A stretch of DNA of 6,503 nucleotides from JANNAV01 sp031384695 (GTDB lineage Bacteria; Pseudomonadota; Alphaproteobacteria; Rhodobacterales; Rhodobacteraceae): positions 1-6,503 of the forward strand of contig JANNAV010000098.1 in the NCBI GenBank assembly GCA_031384695.1, given 5' to 3'. Below, in pieces: positions 5,125-6,503 of the stretch. Made by a program: the position numbers and the translations under genes. Under the pieces are notes generated by a model. It was not told the origin of the DNA. It saw only the letters and a program-made list of their open reading frames with translations, and did no database searches. Within the stretch, counting starts at the first letter, position 1. Each line of letters opens with the position of its first letter.

Positions 5125-6233
5125 GGCTGCTCCAGCAGGGGCGCGGGGAGGTAGCGGGATTTCAGGTGTGGCGGGGCGGTGGATTCAAGGGCGTTGAGGA
5201 GGGCGAGGATGCGGGGTTTGCCGATGCTGCGCAACGCCTCAAACGGGCCACGGGGGAAGTTGAGGCCAAGCGTCAGGGCGGTGTCGATGGCGGCCTGCGG
5301 GGGGCCTTCGGCGTGGAGCCATGCGGCCTCGTTGATCAAGGTCGCCTCAATGCGCAGGGCGATGGCGGGGTTTGGCTGCGCGGTTGGGGGGGTGGTGAGG
5401 AAGCCGTGGCCGGTTTTGCGGCCCAGGTTTCCGGTGGCAACCTGGGCTTTGAGGACTTGGAACGGGTGATAGCGGGGGTGGCTTTGCATCGCGGCATAAA
5501 GGCCTTCGGTGGCGGCAAGGTTGATATCGGCGCCGATCAGGTCGATCAGGGCGAAGGGGCCGAGGCGGTAGCCTGCGGCCAGCATCGCGGCGTCGATTTC
5601 CGTGGGGTTATGGCCTTCTTCCATTAGGGCGAGGGCCTCGCCGTAATAGGGGCGGGCGCAGCGGTTGACGATGAAACCGGGGCGGTCGGGGCAGGTGATC
5701 ACGGTTTTGCCGGTGGCCTCGGTGAGGCTGCGGGCGAGGGTGAGGGCGTCGGGGCTGGTGGTGGCATGGGGGATCAGTTCGACCAGTTTCATCAGGGGGG
5801 CGGGGTTGAAGAAATGCAGGCCCAGCACGCGGTTGGGGTGGCGGGTGAGGGCGGCGATCCGGGTGACGGACAGGGACGAGGTGTTGGTGGCGAGGATGGC
5901 CTCGGGGGAGAGAATGGTTTCCATTTGGGCCAGCAGGGCCTGTTTGGCGGGCAGGGTTTCAACGATCGCCTCGATTGCAAGGGTGGCGGGGGCGAGGTTT
6001 TCGAGAGGCGTTACGCGCAGGTTGGCAAGGGTGGCGTCGCGGCGTTCGGGGGTGAGTTTTCCGCTGGCCACACGGGCGTTCAGGGCCTCGGTCAGCCGGG
6101 GGATGGCGGCAGTTTGGGTGGGGGCGTGGGTGTCGGTGGCCAGCACGGTAAAGCCGGATTGGGCGAACAACTGCACAATGCCGAGGCCCATGGTGCCAAG
6201 GCCCACGACGGCGATGATGGGTTCGGGCATCAT
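5121..6233 (-). CDS. 3-hydroxyacyl-CoA dehydrogenase, PaaH-like compact form (370 aa)
   Basis: An NAD-dependent dehydrogenase oxidising a 3-hydroxyacyl-CoA to the 3-oxoacyl-CoA used by the downstream thiolase. The N-terminal Rossmann domain shows GLGTMG (11-16) and the NTSS motif (117-120). The catalytic pair is His140 in HFFNP (140-144) and Glu152 in KLVELIP (149-155), and DRPGFIVNR (183-191) starts the first C-terminal 3HCDH domain. Residues 290-367 look like a second, shorter 3HCDH domain. INEAAWLHAEG, the LGLNFPRGPFEAL segment and the SRYLPAPLL ending resemble the C-terminus of PaaH (3-hydroxyadipyl-CoA dehydrogenase). PaaH proteins are around 475-510 residues, so a linker of roughly 100 residues seems absent here. 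The gene overlaps the hydratase stop (ATGA, 6230-6233) and the thiolase start (ATGA, 5121-5124). Two consecutive ATGs are possible starts; the Shine-Dalgarno spacing favours the second (6228-6230), which would give 369 aa. Confidence 0.9.
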   Translation of the reverse strand: MMPEPIIAVVGLGTMGLGIVQLFAQSGFTVLATDTHAPTQTAAIPRLTEALNARVASGKLTPERRDATLANLRVTPLENLAPATLAIEAIVETLPAKQALLAQMETILSPEAILATNTSSLSVTRIAALTRHPNRVLGLHFFNPAPLMKLVELIPHATTSPDALTLARSLTEATGKTVITCPDRPGFIVNRCARPYYGEALALMEEGHNPTEIDAAMLAAGYRLGPFALIDLIGADINLAATEGLYAAMQSHPRYHPFQVLKAQVATGNLGRKTGHGFLTTPPTAQPNPAIALRIEATLINEAAWLHAEGPPQAAIDTALTLGLNFPRGPFEALRSIGKPRILALLNALESTAPPHLKSRYLPAPLLEQP

Positions 6234-6503
6234 CGCCCCCTGAACGCGGGCGTGCGCCTGTCGCGGAAGGCGCGGAGGCCCTCGGCTTTATCTGAAGTAT
6301 CAAGAAGAGCTTCGAAGTGATTGCGTTCGATGGGAAAAGCGAGATTGGCCTCGGCACCGGAAATCAGGGCGGCTTTGGCGGCTTGCAGGGCGAGGGGCGC
6401 GCGTTGGCTGAGTTTGGCGACCCTTGGCCATCTGCTCGCCCAGCGTCTCGGTGAGCTTGCCCATCTTCTCGGCAAAACCGGCGTCGTCGTCGTCCACCAC
6501 CTC
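6230..6503 (-). CDS. Enoyl-CoA hydratase/isomerase family protein, C-terminal part, with an apparent frameshift
   Basis: The gene enters from the right edge. Its first visible residues EVVDDDDAGFAEKMGKLTE, continuing to EQMAK (6503 to about 6424), are the crotonase C-terminal helix region. After EQMAK that frame turns into non-family sequence. A different frame carries on with VAKLSQRAPLALQAAKAAL and ends with TSDKAEGLRAFRDRRTPAFRGR and a TGA at 6230-6232. This is the standard crotonase tail with its EGxRAFxxRRxPxFxGR ending. Joining the two frames needs removal of one base near 6421-6423. The family hydrates 2-enoyl-CoA to 3-hydroxyacyl-CoA, the step before the dehydrogenase encoded next, and the stop overlaps that gene's start in ATGA. 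The catalytic half is outside the window, so the subfamily is unknown. It may be a pseudogene, a sequencing error or, least likely, a recoded gene. Confidence 0.8.
   Translation of the reverse strand, partial: RWWTTTTPVLPRRWASSPRRWASRWPRVAKLSQRAPLALQAAKAALISGAEANLAFPIERNHFEALLDTSDKAEGLRAFRDRRTPAFRGR
6236..6241 (-). promoter_or_regulatory. Ribosome binding site of the 3-hydroxyacyl-CoA dehydrogenase
   Basis: AGGGGG on the - strand lies inside the 3' end of the hydratase gene. It is only 2 bases from the first ATG but 5 bases from the second, so the second ATG (6228-6230) is the better-spaced start. Confidence 0.5.
6421..6423 (-). other. Probable site of the single-base frameshift in the hydratase gene
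   Basis: On the coding strand the sequence reads ATGGCCAAGGGTCGCCAAA. Deleting one G of the GGG run gives ATG GCC AAG GTC GCC AAA, that is MAKVAK, which joins the two family-like reading frames without a break. The run is only three bases long, so it is not a typical homopolymer error hotspot. Confidence 0.65.

Noticed and set aside
4108..5154. A 348-codon open frame on the + strand opposite the thiolase
   Set aside because: Glycine- and alanine-rich shadow translation with no family motifs; the - strand carries all the thiolase active-site motifs.
6230..6475. A stand-alone 81-residue gene starting at 6475
   Set aside because: Its first residues are non-family, arginine- and tryptophan-rich sequence, and only the part after the frameshift is crotonase. 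It is the rear of the hydratase gene, not a separate small gene.

Overview
The window is high-GC, tightly packed bacterial DNA. It looks like an alphaproteobacterium of the Rhodobacteraceae (Roseobacter/Paracoccaceae) type. That placement rests on protein character, GC-rich codon use and a gene-end motif at about 526-570 that I recall as common in that family; it is an inference from memory, not a search result. All recognisable genes are metabolic. I see no tRNA, rRNA, CRISPR array, insertion sequence, phage gene or defence system.

Layout, left to right. (1) 1-525, + strand: the C-terminal part of an indolepyruvate oxidoreductase beta-family protein (DUF6537 region), whose start lies outside the window. 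(2) 576-1067, - strand: a small HpaC-like flavin reductase, convergent with gene 1 across a 50-base gap that carries the gene-end motif. (3) 1068-1285: the divergent intergenic region, with one perfect DnaA-box sequence and an isolated TTGACA. (4) 1286-2089, + strand: a secreted alpha/beta hydrolase of the PHB depolymerase/LpqC esterase family. (5) 2079-6503, - strand: a five-gene operon. In transcription order (right to left) it encodes enoyl-CoA hydratase (C-terminal part only, apparently frameshifted), a compact PaaH-like 3-hydroxyacyl-CoA dehydrogenase, a PaaJ/PcaF-like thiolase, an SDR oxidoreductase and a kynureninase-like class V PLP enzyme. The first three junctions overlap by 4 bases (ATGA) or are 2 bases apart, so the genes are probably cotranscribed and translationally coupled.

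How the genes may work together: hydratase, NAD-dependent dehydrogenase and thiolase form a complete lower beta-oxidation module. The resemblance to PaaH and PaaJ suggests a dicarboxylic or ring-derived CoA ester rather than an ordinary fatty acid. A kynureninase-family enzyme and a second alcohol dehydrogenase (the SDR) in the same operon fit aromatic amino acid catabolism. One specific hypothesis is tryptophan to kynurenine to anthranilate to 2-aminobenzoyl-CoA, followed by beta-oxidation, as known from Azoarcus evansii. The indolepyruvate oxidoreductase and flavin reductase next door also suit aromatic compound breakdown. The diagnostic genes (2-aminobenzoate-CoA ligase, 2-aminobenzoyl-CoA monooxygenase/reductase) are not in the window, so this remains a hypothesis.

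The most notable observations are the single-base frameshift in the hydratase, the altered active-site motifs of the kynureninase-like protein, the shortened thiolase and dehydrogenase, and a G-rich + strand across the sampled stretches whichever way the genes point.
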